From Linnemannia schmuckeri (Eukaryota; Mortierellomycota; Mortierellomycetes; Mortierellales; Mortierellaceae): a stretch of DNA of 64,000 bases. The stretch spans positions 836,001 through 900,000 of the forward strand of contig JANATG010000011.1 of the NCBI GenBank assembly GCA_029449235.1, in the 5' to 3' direction. The notes under the pieces were generated by a model. It had not been told where the DNA came from and searched no databases. It was given only the letters and a program-made list of their open reading frames with translations. Shown here piece after piece: positions 46,982 to 56,562 of this stretch; the stretch's first letter is position 1; every line of letters begins with the position of its first letter. A program made the translations under genes and the position numbers.

Positions 46982-47887
46982 TTAAAACACGATGTTATCA
47001 TGCACTGCGACCTTGCATACACCTATTTGTCCATACCTTGAATTGTTCTGCCGCTTCAGAGACCATACTGCTGGCGACATCAAATGCCAGCGCCAAGGCC
47101 TTTGCCTTCTTGGCCTTGTCATATTGCGAGAGGACCATGGGTTGTACTCCATGAGTGATCTTGAAGTGAGCGGTCCTGAAATCAACATCTACCACTCCTT
47201 GAAGTAGACAGACCAAGTCGTCTGCACGCAAATCGCATTCATATCTCAAGTGTTGTCGCTTCAGAGTTTTATGCCAGCTCTCAACAAGATTGTTGGTATT
47301 TGTGTGCTGGTTGTTCTATTGCATAAATAAATATGATAAATGTAGAAAACATTTATGTTAGAGCGCCTTTGCATTTTCTTGCTCAAATGGAGAATGCGTA
47401 TGATACAGCTATTTCATACCTCACGAAGGTAAAGCACCCATTTGACCAACTTCTTAGGCGCCATCCAATGCTTTTCCAGATATGAAATCAACTTAGTGGC
47501 AAATGGAAACAAACTCCGAAAGTTATTCAATTTTGCTTGAAGCTCAATCTCTAATGTGGCATATCGCATGGCATTAAGAGGCCCACGCATAACAGTGCTA
47601 TTTTTCACCTAAGGATTCTCAAAAAGTTAACGTGTATTAGAAAAGGCAAAATGCATTAGCAAATGTCAGATACAGTGCGGAGCATAAATTGGGAAATACT
47701 CAACGTAAACAACTTCTTTCCTCACATCGTAATGTTGTCGCATCTTCCTCTCCCACACCTGCCCTCTGTGAAAGGAGCAGTAATAAATGTCATGCGTATG
47801 AAAGAATTGATCCAGTGCTTCGGTTTCTGCCACGGGGCAGTCCACCATAAACTTGGTAGCATTGAGCTTGCACTCGTCTTTCAGCCA
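46458..47887 (-). pseudogene. MULE-type (Mutator-like) transposase with SWIM zinc finger, 5'-truncated
   Basis: Four exon-like blocks still join in phase: 47887..47705, 47608..47420, 47315..47037, 46931..46458 (about 375 residues). Block 1 reads WLKDECKLNATKFMVDCPVAETEAL...CSFHRGQVWE, the late DDE-domain region of MULE transposases (acidic residue, then C-x-FHR-x-x-W in place of the usual HW-H). Block 3 has NNLVESWHKTLKRQHL, the conserved asparagine/tryptophan helix. Block 4 carries a SWIM zinc finger (SCTCAEYIRHKVPCKHMYLVL; C-x-C-x9-C-x-H). The catalytic first half is absent: in-frame stops begin just upstream of block 1 and no acceptor rescues them. An A-run of about 29 sits in the intron near 46951-46979. 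The gene is therefore a non-functional relic, although what remains is not frameshifted. Confidence 0.75.
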
Positions 47888-48242
47888 TATTAGTCACTTC
47901 CTCAAAATATAACTACTGTGTAATAAAAAGAATGACAAATTGAGTATACTTCCAATGGTAGAGAAGATAGATCTTCAAAGCAAATGAGAGAACCAAACTT
48001 AGATATGGGCTCTGAAAAACGATCGCTTACGTTGATTCAGAATTGCAAACCATGAATGCTATTGGTATTTCCGAGTTCGCCTTTTGATATCTGACGATAA
48101 TGGTGAATAAATAGGCGCATGCAAAGTTAAAAAATTAACCGTTGATCCAGTTGTGAACGGGGTTTCCATGGGTTTGGAACAGAAGTTTAGTCATGAATAG
48201 CTGGCTAATCGGGGTTTAGCGGCCGAAAAAAAAATATTTTAT
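47888..48242. other. AT-rich centre of the transposon
   Basis: Non-coding spacer between the divergent transposase and Fanzor remnants. The 5' parts of both genes and their promoter region would be expected here in an intact element, so an internal deletion probably removed them. No repeat marking the deletion junction was identified. Confidence 0.5.
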
Positions 48243-50658
48243 GTGAAACGCGCAATAAGATGGACAGCATCAAAAACGCCCATGCATGTAAATATTGACA
48301 CTCACCCTGAGCTGAAGCTTTGTACATCAGGCAAACATAAAGTGCTGTGGAAACTCGGCAACCTTATCCATGAACATACTCTTGCCTCCTTCCTGAACAA
48401 TGAGATCAAGCCAGAGCTTTACACTCATACCAACGTCCTGCGACTTGCGGGATCCCTGTGTCTATTGACGATAAGCAACCGTTCGGACATCGTCATATAA
48501 CATATAGCAGCAATAAGGAGACGATCCAAGAACCCGACGAACCCGAGGGGCTCGAGGAACACGACGACAGTCTGGACAAGAAAAACGAGGCACTATCGTT
48601 TCTACTGTCGCTCCTTACAGCCATACACTCCACCAAGCTTCCCAAAAAAAGCGGAATGGGTTTGCATGTTCGAAGTTTTATCGAACAGGCACAGGTCTTC
48701 TTGCCTGTCTTTACTGAGGGTAGAACTACGGAGGAATATGCCGGGTCTTCATTTCTGAGGTCTGCCGCCTTGCAGTTATCTGTCGAACTAAAAAAGCACT
48801 ATAGGAATGGAGCGATCGATCTCCGCAGTAAGGTAAAAAAAAAGGCTGAAGGCTGTAACTTCCATTCTACAGCTAGTCTTTGACATTGGCCAACTAGCTA
48901 ACACACTTTTTTTTCCCCAAACAAAATAGATCGAAGTCCTCAAGCGCAAGAACCTTCTGCCTGCAGAAGCAAGAGATCACATCAACCCTCAAAGATCTGC
49001 GATAGAGAACTTCGTACTCTTGAACAGGGCCTGCGGGATTGGTCGCTCGTTGGTGCCGATGTCGTTTCACGGTGTCAGGTTTATCAATTTGTCTGAGCTG
49101 GACCTGATCAGGATCTTCTGGCAAGATCTATCCTTGAGGCGTGTGCTTCAGTCATATGCCTTCACGGACTTTCCAAGTTTGAAGCATCCCGATCGAGTCT
49201 CGCAGGCTGACGTCGGTCTTTGGCTTTCAACAACAACACCCGGACTTCTTATCACCCGACTCCTCACCGACATTGATCGATATTCAAAGGATGAACGAAA
49301 AAAGCTCCGAAACTACCCCAGGTCGAACTTCGTGATGCCCTTGGAGGAGATGAGGGGCCATGTCCAGAGTATCCGAGATGACGACTTTAAACCTGCCATC
49401 TATACCAAGGATGGCTATGTTCTACGAGGATCGATTCGGACAGACGGGTTCCGGCTCCAGGTGCTTGCTTTCAAGTTGAATGAGCTCCACTCGGTCAAGT
49501 ACAGAAGGTTGTCCGCGGATAAACTGCCTTGTCGACTTACATCCACCCTTGGCGGCACGGATTACTTTTTGACGGAGATCAGGAATATAATTTCGACCAA
49601 GGAGGATGTTGCCCGGTACTGGAGTTGCGATCCCAAGAGTATCAAGATCCTCGGCATTGACTTGGACCAAGCGTTTGTAGTCGGAGCAAGTGCCATTCTA
49701 CCTCCCCGCGAGCAGCCTAGTGACGAACAAAGCAAGATCCTGACGTTGCCATGGAGTCGTTGCTATCGGATATCGAGGAAGCAGATGAGAATGAAGAAGT
49801 CGAGGAATCGTTGCCCAAGTTCTTCAACCTCGCTGTTAAGCAGAAGGCTGTCTATCAGCCTACTTTCAAACATAGACGATGGCTGGAGCATAGAAAGGAG
49901 CAGGCAGTTGAAGGGGGCGCCTCTATCAGAAAAATCGAGGCCAGACTGCCAGCTCGCCATGGCCCAGAGGCAAATATCGACGACTACGTACGGAGAGAAC
50001 GGGAGGTGGAGGCCCAACTCGATTCATTCTATGGCAGTGTGGTCCTGAAGAAGCACAAGTAGAACGCCAGCAAGGCTCAAGCACAGGAGTACAAATTAAT
50101 CGCCAACCGACTCCTGCAGCTTGTTGGAGGATCGACTGGAGCTAAGAGAGATAAGGACAACAAGGTCATCATTGGCGTGAGTCTCGGGAAGTTCTCCTCC
50201 AAGATCAGGCTCTCGTCTTTGCACGAGTCCTTCCAGTCGTACTTTGTCCAGATGGTAAACATGTGAATCACACGCCAACTGTTTACTTCTCGCGCTTGAA
50301 GAGACACCTACTAACTTTTTTTGCTCTTCACCTCCTCTTTTTTTTTCAGGCCCGATCACTCGGCTACATCGTCGTCGACGTGAATGAATATTACACATCA
50401 AAGAAATGCCCGACTTGTGGGGAGTTCGTTGGCCAGGTTGATCTCCGTCGACTTTATTGTACGAATTGTCAAAAATACATGCATCGAGATGTCATGGCTG
50501 GACACAATATCTGCAACATCATCCAAGGACACCTGCTCGAGCAAAAGCGACCGCTCTACCTTCAACCCGTAGACAACGACGGAAATTAACCTTGGATGCA
50601 GGACAAGCGCTGTTTCCAGCCCCGCGGAGAGCCTGGTAATCAGAAGGGGGTCAAATGA
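48243..50658 (+). pseudogene. Fanzor (eukaryotic TnpB-like RNA-guided nuclease), decayed
   Basis: Readable family order: HVNIDTHPELKL near the front, then FLLSLLTAIHS, SAIENFVLLNRACG, DYFLTEIRNI and the RuvC-I motif ILGIDLDQAFVVGAS. Then come VVDVNEYYTSKKCPTCGEFV (catalytic Glu plus zinc-finger CxxC), LYCTNCQ and the RuvC-III motif HRDVMAGHNIC. Two introns are intact (48833-48929, 50255-50349). Lesions: no usable start codon (open frame from 48201, stop before it); a frameshift near 48460; a frameshift near 49745; a TAG at 50060-50062, probably from TGG; and a TAA at 50587-50589, probably from TAC, after which the frame continues with PWMQDKRC to a TGA at 50656-50658. Relatives use a guide RNA encoded at the element end to cut DNA in the nucleus. 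This copy cannot make a full protein unless the reads are in error. Confidence 0.85.
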
Positions 50659-50823
50659 AAGGCGGCGGATGAGGAAGCGAAATAGGAATAGCATAGTTTT
50701 TCCTTTTTTAGTACCTTTAGATCCATATGTGTATAAGCTAATACATGGATCAAGTGGGATTCAGGAGAGCGGGCGATTTACTCACTTCGGTGACGTAATT
50801 CTCGCGCCCATTGTGCTGTTTCC
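50590..50823 (+). ncRNA. Candidate Fanzor guide (omega) RNA region
   Basis: In known TnpB and Fanzor loci the guide RNA overlaps the 3' end of the nuclease gene and ends at the transposon terminus, with the flank acting as guide. The equivalent place here is the Fanzor 3' end to the right inverted repeat. A stem-loop is visible, GATCCAT (50720-50726) pairing with ATGGATC (50745-50751), about 70 bp from the end. This is placement by analogy, not direct evidence of an RNA. Confidence 0.3.
50797..50823 (-). repeat. Right terminal inverted repeat
   Basis: 27 bp, reverse complement of the left repeat with one mismatch; ends CTGTTTCC against the right target-site copy. The COX4 start codon is 84 bp further on. 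Confidence 0.82.
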
Positions 50824-50831
50824 AAAGTTGG
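50824..50831 (+). repeat. Target-site duplication, right copy
   Basis: AAAGTTGG, identical to 46298-46305 and directly abutting the right inverted repeat. Confidence 0.8.
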
Positions 50832-50907
50832 GCAGCTGTGTACCCGAAAAGCGAAAGTTGATGAATTTTTTGTCAATCTCCATCACACATCACCCCTCCA
50901 CCACACC

Positions 50908-52187
50908 ATGTTCGCTGTTCGCTCCATCCGCGCCCCCTTGGCTCGCGTCACCCTCCGCGCTGCCCCCGTCGCCCGCTTCTCTGCCCTCTCTGTCCGCTTC
51001 GGTGAGTATTTCCCTACCCATCAACTTACGTCCCTTCCACCCTTCGGATCTTTTTTTACCGATAAAGAATTTTCATATACAAACCCGACAGGGTCGACAC
51101 TTTTTACGCCATTGTTCCCTTTCAACAACATAAGGACATACTCGACAACAACAGAAACAACGACCACAGCCAATCTGCCAGCATAGGCCTTTTCGGCTGA
51201 GCCCCATTTCCATAGAGGTCCAAGAGGCAACTTTTTTGAGGCACAGGCACAAAAGATCCCCTGGAGAAAAAGAACTATTTTCCGACGAAATGGTTGGTTG
51301 AATCCGAGCGGCAGGATCCGGAGATCAGTATGCATGATCCGCCAGTTGAATATCTGCCCACTCTTTGCCATCTCGCCAGCAGCTTGTTCGGCCTTTGCGA
51401 AACACCCATGTCCGACGGAGAATGGGTTTATTCTGGACCACTTTGTGTACACCAATCATTTGCCACAACAGAACCAGTCAGATCACCGAACCAGTCGCGT
51501 TCCTTTGAAGGCGGGATAATTTTGTGCACCAGTTTAACGCAATTACGCCGCGTTTTCTTCGGTGGAACAACTTCTCCGACTTTTAACCTTTCAACTGACC
51601 CATCGATATATGGTTTTGTATCTAATGTCATTATCTAGGTGGTCACCACGAGGTCAAGATCCAGCAGGGTCCCGGTGCCGCTGCCGGTTCCACCCCCACT
51701 GACTTGGACCAGTCCACTGGTTTGGAGCGTGCTGAGCTTTTGGGAAAGATGCAGGGCAAGGATATCTTCGATCTTGCTCCCTTGGAGGTCCACGTCCGTG
51801 GTACCAAAGCCAACCCCACCATCATCCACTCCCGTGATCCCATTCGCTATGTCGGATGCGCTGGTATGTTATTGATGTTGTTGTTGTTGTTAATCACCCC
51901 CAAAAGAGCAACACACTCACACACCTGGAGTGCAGAGCAATGATTTTTGTTCGGATGTCTCTTTATATATCTCTAACTTGAACGTATTTTTTACGCCCGA
52001 ATCTCTCCATTCGATACATGACCTGTAAATTTAAATAGGTGTTCCCGGCGAGACCCACGAGGTTCAGTGGCTCCTCATTGACCAGACCCACGAGTTTGAC
52101 CGTTGTGACCAGTGCGGCAACGTCTACAAGTGGACTGCCTACGAGCCCGATGAGAACTTCCCCGGTAACCACGGTCATCACCACTAA
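50908..52187 (+). CDS. COX4: Cytochrome c oxidase subunit IV (yeast Cox4 / mammalian COX5B)
   Basis: Three exons in phase: 50908..51001, 51639..51863, 52039..52187; 155 residues. An Arg-rich, acid-free presequence (MFAVRSIRAPLARVTLRAAP) targets it to mitochondria. The mature part has LDQSTGLERAELLGKMQGKD, IIHSRDPIRYVGCAG and, near the C-terminus, CDQCGNVYKW, the zinc-binding cysteines of the family. A His-rich end (HGHHH) follows. It is a nuclear-encoded structural subunit of complex IV on the matrix side. The first intron is long (637 bp) compared with the second (175 bp); I see no gene in it. The promoter is compressed: the Fanzor-MULE element ends 84 bp before the start codon. Confidence 0.93.
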
Positions 52188-52737
52188 ACGAGACGACGCA
52201 GGAAAAGAAACGAGAAAGAAACGTAGAGAGTTTTTTGTTTTCAATATCATAAGCCCATAATCATTGCCATGTCACTCCTTTGCCATCTATATTGTGTATT
52301 GTTGTCTGTTGGTTTTGGCAAAGTCTGTCGCGTTGTTTATTGTAGTTGCAGTTGCTGAACGAACCTATTACATAAGAGTGGTGCTTACCCAGATTCCACA
52401 ACTCCAGCTGACGACTGCTCTTACGCTTGCAAGAAATGTAACAACACACTCTCAATCATGCGAATACAATGTATGCCCGATGCTTCAATTGATAGAGCAA
52501 TTGACCAAAAGGCATTCTGACATCCGTGGGCATTTTTTTTCTTTTGTGGAACTGGAAGAGAAAACCAATGAACGCGTTGCGTGTGGCGCGCCAGTGGGAG
52601 AAAGTCACACGAACAGGCACAATTGCAACTACCATCCTTCTTCCCAATCACCTTTCCTTCTTTTCATTTCTCTCCTGCCCTTTCTTTCTGCTCATTCACT
52701 TCTTTCCGAACAATCCCTCTGTCCTCTTTTCTCATCC
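52188..52737. other. Intergenic, COX4 3' flank and PsuG-PsuK promoter
   Basis: No separate gene seen. Open frame runs into the next gene from upstream but lacks coding character before 52738; C/T-rich near 52630-52730. Confidence 0.5.
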
Positions 52738-54775
52738 ATGTTGCGTGCCGTGTCGTCTAGTTCCTTCCACAAGGCTGCACCGACCCCACTCCTTGTCGGA
52801 AGACGACTAACTCTATCCTTTCCCCTCTCCTCTTCCCTGTCCTCTTTATTCAAACCTCGACGTTTGTCAGCCCTATCGTCTACCCTCCGCTTCTCGGACG
52901 AGGTGAAAGCCGCCCTGGACCAAAAGAAGCCCCTTGTCGCACTTGAAAGTACCATCATCTCCCATGGAATGCCCTACCCCGTCAACTTTGAAACCGCTAT
53001 CGCTGTCGAGAAGGTTGTTCGGGATAATGGGGCCACGCCGGCGACGATTGCCATTCTTGACGGCCAGATCCAGATCGGTCTCTCGCAGGATCAGATCCGC
53101 CACCTTGCCAAGATGGGACGGGAGGCTGTTAAGGCTTCAAGACGCGACCTTGCTGTTGTTATGGCCAAGGTATAAAGGAAGAGTCTCTTCTACACGAGCG
53201 TGAAGTGGACGTCTAATAACAAAGTGTTAGACTAACGTCTTCGATGTTTTTATTCGCGTACAATGTCTAATAGAAGCAAACGGGAGCGACGACTGTTTCT
53301 GCGACGATGTTGCTCGCTCATCGCGCAGGGATCTCTGTGTTTGCGACAGGAGGAATTGGTGGCGTGCACCGCGGATACGAAGAAAGTAAGCTCTAAGTGT
53401 CATGGATGTCAACTGACCGCGTTGTTTTTGATCTTCCATTGGTAACGCTAATACTTTTACGTTCGTCATTTCAACAACTCTATAGCCATGGATGTGAGTG
53501 CTGACCTGACAGAGCTCGGACGAACTCCCGTCGCCGTCGTTTGTGCGGGCGTAAAGTCGATTCTAGACATTGGCAGGACATTGGAGTTCTTAGAGACACA
53601 AGGCGTCACTGTGGCGACCTACGGGAAAACTCTTGACTTTCCTGCTTTCTTCACTCGCACCAGTGGTTTCCAGGTAACCATTGACATTGAGTCGTTCATA
53701 TGTCAGCAAGAGCATCAATGTCGCCCATTGCTTTATTACTCACTGACGCACATACTTATCACCAATAGAGCATGCTTAAAATCGAGACACCAAAGGAGGC
53801 TGCCGAGCTGATTGGTGTGTGAATCAGGCGTATATTTGTGCGTTATTTCATTACGGGAAAAAAAATGAACTACGGCCAGATAGCTAATAACGTTCGTCTC
53901 AATTGATTCTGTCGAATTAGCTGCCAACCACGCCGTCGATCTGCAGAGCGGGATTGTTATCGGTGTTCCAATCGCGAAAGAAGACGCCATGGATGATATT
54001 TTGGTGGGAGAAGCCATCAATGCTGCCGTCAAGGAGTCCATGTATGTTCCCTACGAACTAGTATAGGGCCCATACGTTTGTTCTTGTTGGATACGGAACA
54101 AATTCATGGAAAGTCTGGAACCTGATCTTTAACTTTTTTTTCAATCATTGGGAGTAGTGAGCAAGGCATCGTTGGCAAAGAGAGCACCCCTTTCTTACTC
54201 AAGCGAGTGAACGAGCTCACAGGCGGTAACTCTTTGAAGTCAAGTATGTCCTATTGCGCGCTTTTGATTTCGATATCTCTTTTGCATTCGTATGGACTTT
54301 ACGGAAAACGACAATTACTAATCACGGGTACACGAAAAATATCTGCTTGTCTCCTTTACCTAGACATTGCCCTTGTGAAACAGAACGCGTCCGTTGCTGC
54401 CAAGATTGCCAAGGATCTCGCTACTTTGGTAATACAACTGACTTTCACTATGTGCCTGAATCTTAAACAGATATGGATATTACTAACGATCTTTCTCATT
54501 TATCGTCGCTCATAGAATGCGGGATCGCAGCATCGCTCCTACTCTACGTCAGCACGTCGCATGAAGCACATGCAAGCTGCGTCTGGACCTGTAAGTTGAT
54601 TTCTCCATTGACTTGGTGATATGGTCGAGGACACTTCCATGCATGTTTTCAAAAACGAAGCAAGAAAAACTGCCAGCCATGATTCAAGATTCCTTCAACA
54701 AGGCAACAGGAACTCTCGAATAAATTAAGTGACTATTTACCACATTTCGCTTTTTCTTATTGTGTAACGCCAACC

Positions 54776-54807
<32 letters not shown>

Positions 54808-56395
54808 CCTTCTTTTGCTGTGCACTTGCCAATTGACGAAAACCCAAAAAAATCCTCTCGTGTAGGTCATGGTCATTGGCGGCACAGTGGTCGACATCAC
54901 CTCAACAGCATCAACAGCAATGGATGTCTTACATAGCTCCTTCCCGGGTACGACTCGTCATACTCTTGGTGGCGTTGGCAGAAACATTGCCGAGGGAATT
55001 TCAATGCTCAATGGCGGCGACAACGACCTTATATTTGTGTCGTTTGTGGGAGAGACTTTAAAGGGCTCGACGACCGAGGATATGTTTGGTCCTTGGCTGA
55101 AGAACGCGATTGTGCGTCGAGGTGGTGATAGTTCGGAGATTTACCCTGTCCCTGGGGCCAGGACGGCTACCTATACTGCCATCCATGATGCATCGGGGAA
55201 TCTTGTCTCTGCTATTGCGGACATGGAGATATTTGACCTCGTGCCCATCGACAAGGTGAGCTGTGCTTCGGAGTGATGATACTGTTCTGTTTTAGGTTCA
55301 CTCGTTTTCGGCTGCAAACCTGACAATGATTATTGTATTTTGTTCGTTCTAGGTCGAGAAGGCTATTAGGAAGTACAGGCCAAGGACCGTGTGCTTTGAT
55401 GCCAATTTAAGCTCCGAGTGCATGAAGGCGATTCTCGAGACATGTCGCGGCCAAAATGTTCAATGTAAGGCCTTTGGCGCGTTTCTTGTACTCTTTTTTT
55501 GTCGTTTCATCTTAGTAACAAGATGTTATTCAGAGGACGATTGATTCTAACACGCAAACCGCAATGTCCTGAAATACAGCGTTCTTCGAACCTACCTCAG
55601 TTGCTAAGTGCGCACGACCACTCGACCGATTACTCCTGGAACCATTAAAAGCCGGACTTCTACGGTTCTCCAGTCCTAACGAATATGAACTGGCGACCAT
55701 GGCGAAGCAAGCCCGAGAGCTGATGGACTACAAGGACACTCTATCCACCAGGAGTAGTATCGGCGGGCACTCCGAGTTCGTCTCGAATGATACGTGCCAA
55801 GCGCTGGAGAAGTCCGAGTATGCAGATCTGTTGAGAGATGCGACAGATCTTTCACAGTTCATCCCGACGCTTTTTATCAAACTGGGAGCTAAAGGTGTGT
55901 TGGTCTTTCAACGATCTAAGAGTGGATCAGTGGTACATGGAGGAGCAAGGGGTGGAGCGGGACATCCAGACGAGACGCTGAGATGGAAGATGTTTCCTGC
56001 GTACAAGGTAGAGTCGACGCGAAGTGTTACTGGAGCCGGGGACAGGTATAGTATAGTTTGACGCGTTCATGTTCTTGACGCATGGCATGTGCTTCCCTTT
56101 CAGATTCAACTGAATATTATCAGCTCACCTACCCTCGTTATTTTTTCTCGTTTTCGTCTGCTATAGCTTTGTGGCCTCAGTCGTGACAAGTATCCACAAC
56201 GCGGACAAGATTGTGTCTGATCCAAGCGTGTCGTTGGAAGACCCTGTCGTCTTCTGGAAGCAGTTGGATAGGATTATTCACGATGGTCAGATGGCGGCGA
56301 TTCTGACAATGCAGACACATGAGAGTATCAGTCCTGCTTTGGCCCACAGCGCTCAGGCCGAGGCCTTGCGGCGGCACAAGAATCTTCTGAAGTGA
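52738..56395 (+). CDS. Bifunctional pseudouridine-5'-phosphate glycosidase / pseudouridine kinase, probably mitochondrial
   Basis: Twelve exons in phase, 773 residues: 52738..53169, 53274..53385, 53486..53673, 53769..53814, 53921..54041, 54158..54243, 54364..54428, 54516..54590, 54866..55255, 55353..55464, 55580..56045, 56167..56395. Residues 1-50 form a basic, Ser-rich mitochondrial presequence. The PsuG (indigoidine synthase A-like) domain follows (about 55-345): VALESTIISHGMPYP, GATTVSATM, FATGGIGGVHRGYE, VVCAGVKSILDIGRTLE. A short Ser/His linker (about 350-375) leads to a PfkB-type kinase (about 376-770) with MVIGGTVVDI, HTLGGVGRNIAE and the nucleotide/base motif TGAGDSFVAS. Together the two activities phosphorylate pseudouridine and split it into uracil and ribose 5-phosphate, salvaging RNA breakdown products. 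A T-run of about 29 lies in the intron 54591-54865. Confidence 0.9.
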
Positions 56396-56562
56396 TGAAA
56401 TGTCTCTTCGGTCTTTCATTTTATTTTTTTTATCTGCTCTCTATGTGCCTGGAATAACAAGAAAAAAAAAGCAACAAAAAGTTTTAACGAATAAGAAGCA
56501 CTTGAGGGATATCGCTACTTATGTATGTGCACAGTACATGAAGAAGAAGAATGATTTTTATT

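Larger units (their letters stand above)
46306..50823. mobile_element. TIR transposon carrying a MULE-type transposase and a Fanzor nuclease (decayed)
   Basis: The 4,518-bp segment is bounded by 27-bp inverted repeats (46306-46332 and 50797-50823, 26 of 27 matching). The core reads ACAATGGGCGCGAGAATT on the left and its reverse complement on the right. A perfect 8-bp direct repeat AAAGTTGG flanks it. Inside are a minus-strand SWIM-type MULE transposase remnant, whose 3' end faces the left terminus, and a plus-strand Fanzor remnant, whose 3' end faces the right terminus. The genes diverge from a 350-bp AT-rich centre where both have lost their 5' ends. The element sits between the RRN5-like gene (ends 46224) and COX4 (starts 50908). 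MuDR-type elements with Fanzor genes are known in eukaryotes, so the pairing is credible. That the two genes entered together follows from the shared ends. Confidence 0.82.

Noticed and set aside
49683..49748. An intron removing the Fanzor frameshift
   Set aside because: Possible GT and AG pairs exist (for example near 49677 and 49721), but using them would delete sequence just after the RuvC-I motif and does not restore the family reading; a lesion fits better.
48201..50658. IS607-type (Fanzor2) element with a serine recombinase
   Set aside because: No recombinase is present; the flanking gene is a SWIM-type MULE transposase and the ends are inverted repeats with a target duplication.
51021..51455. 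Open frame of 144 codons on the minus strand in COX4 intron 1
   Set aside because: No recognisable protein features; lies inside an intron with good splice sites.
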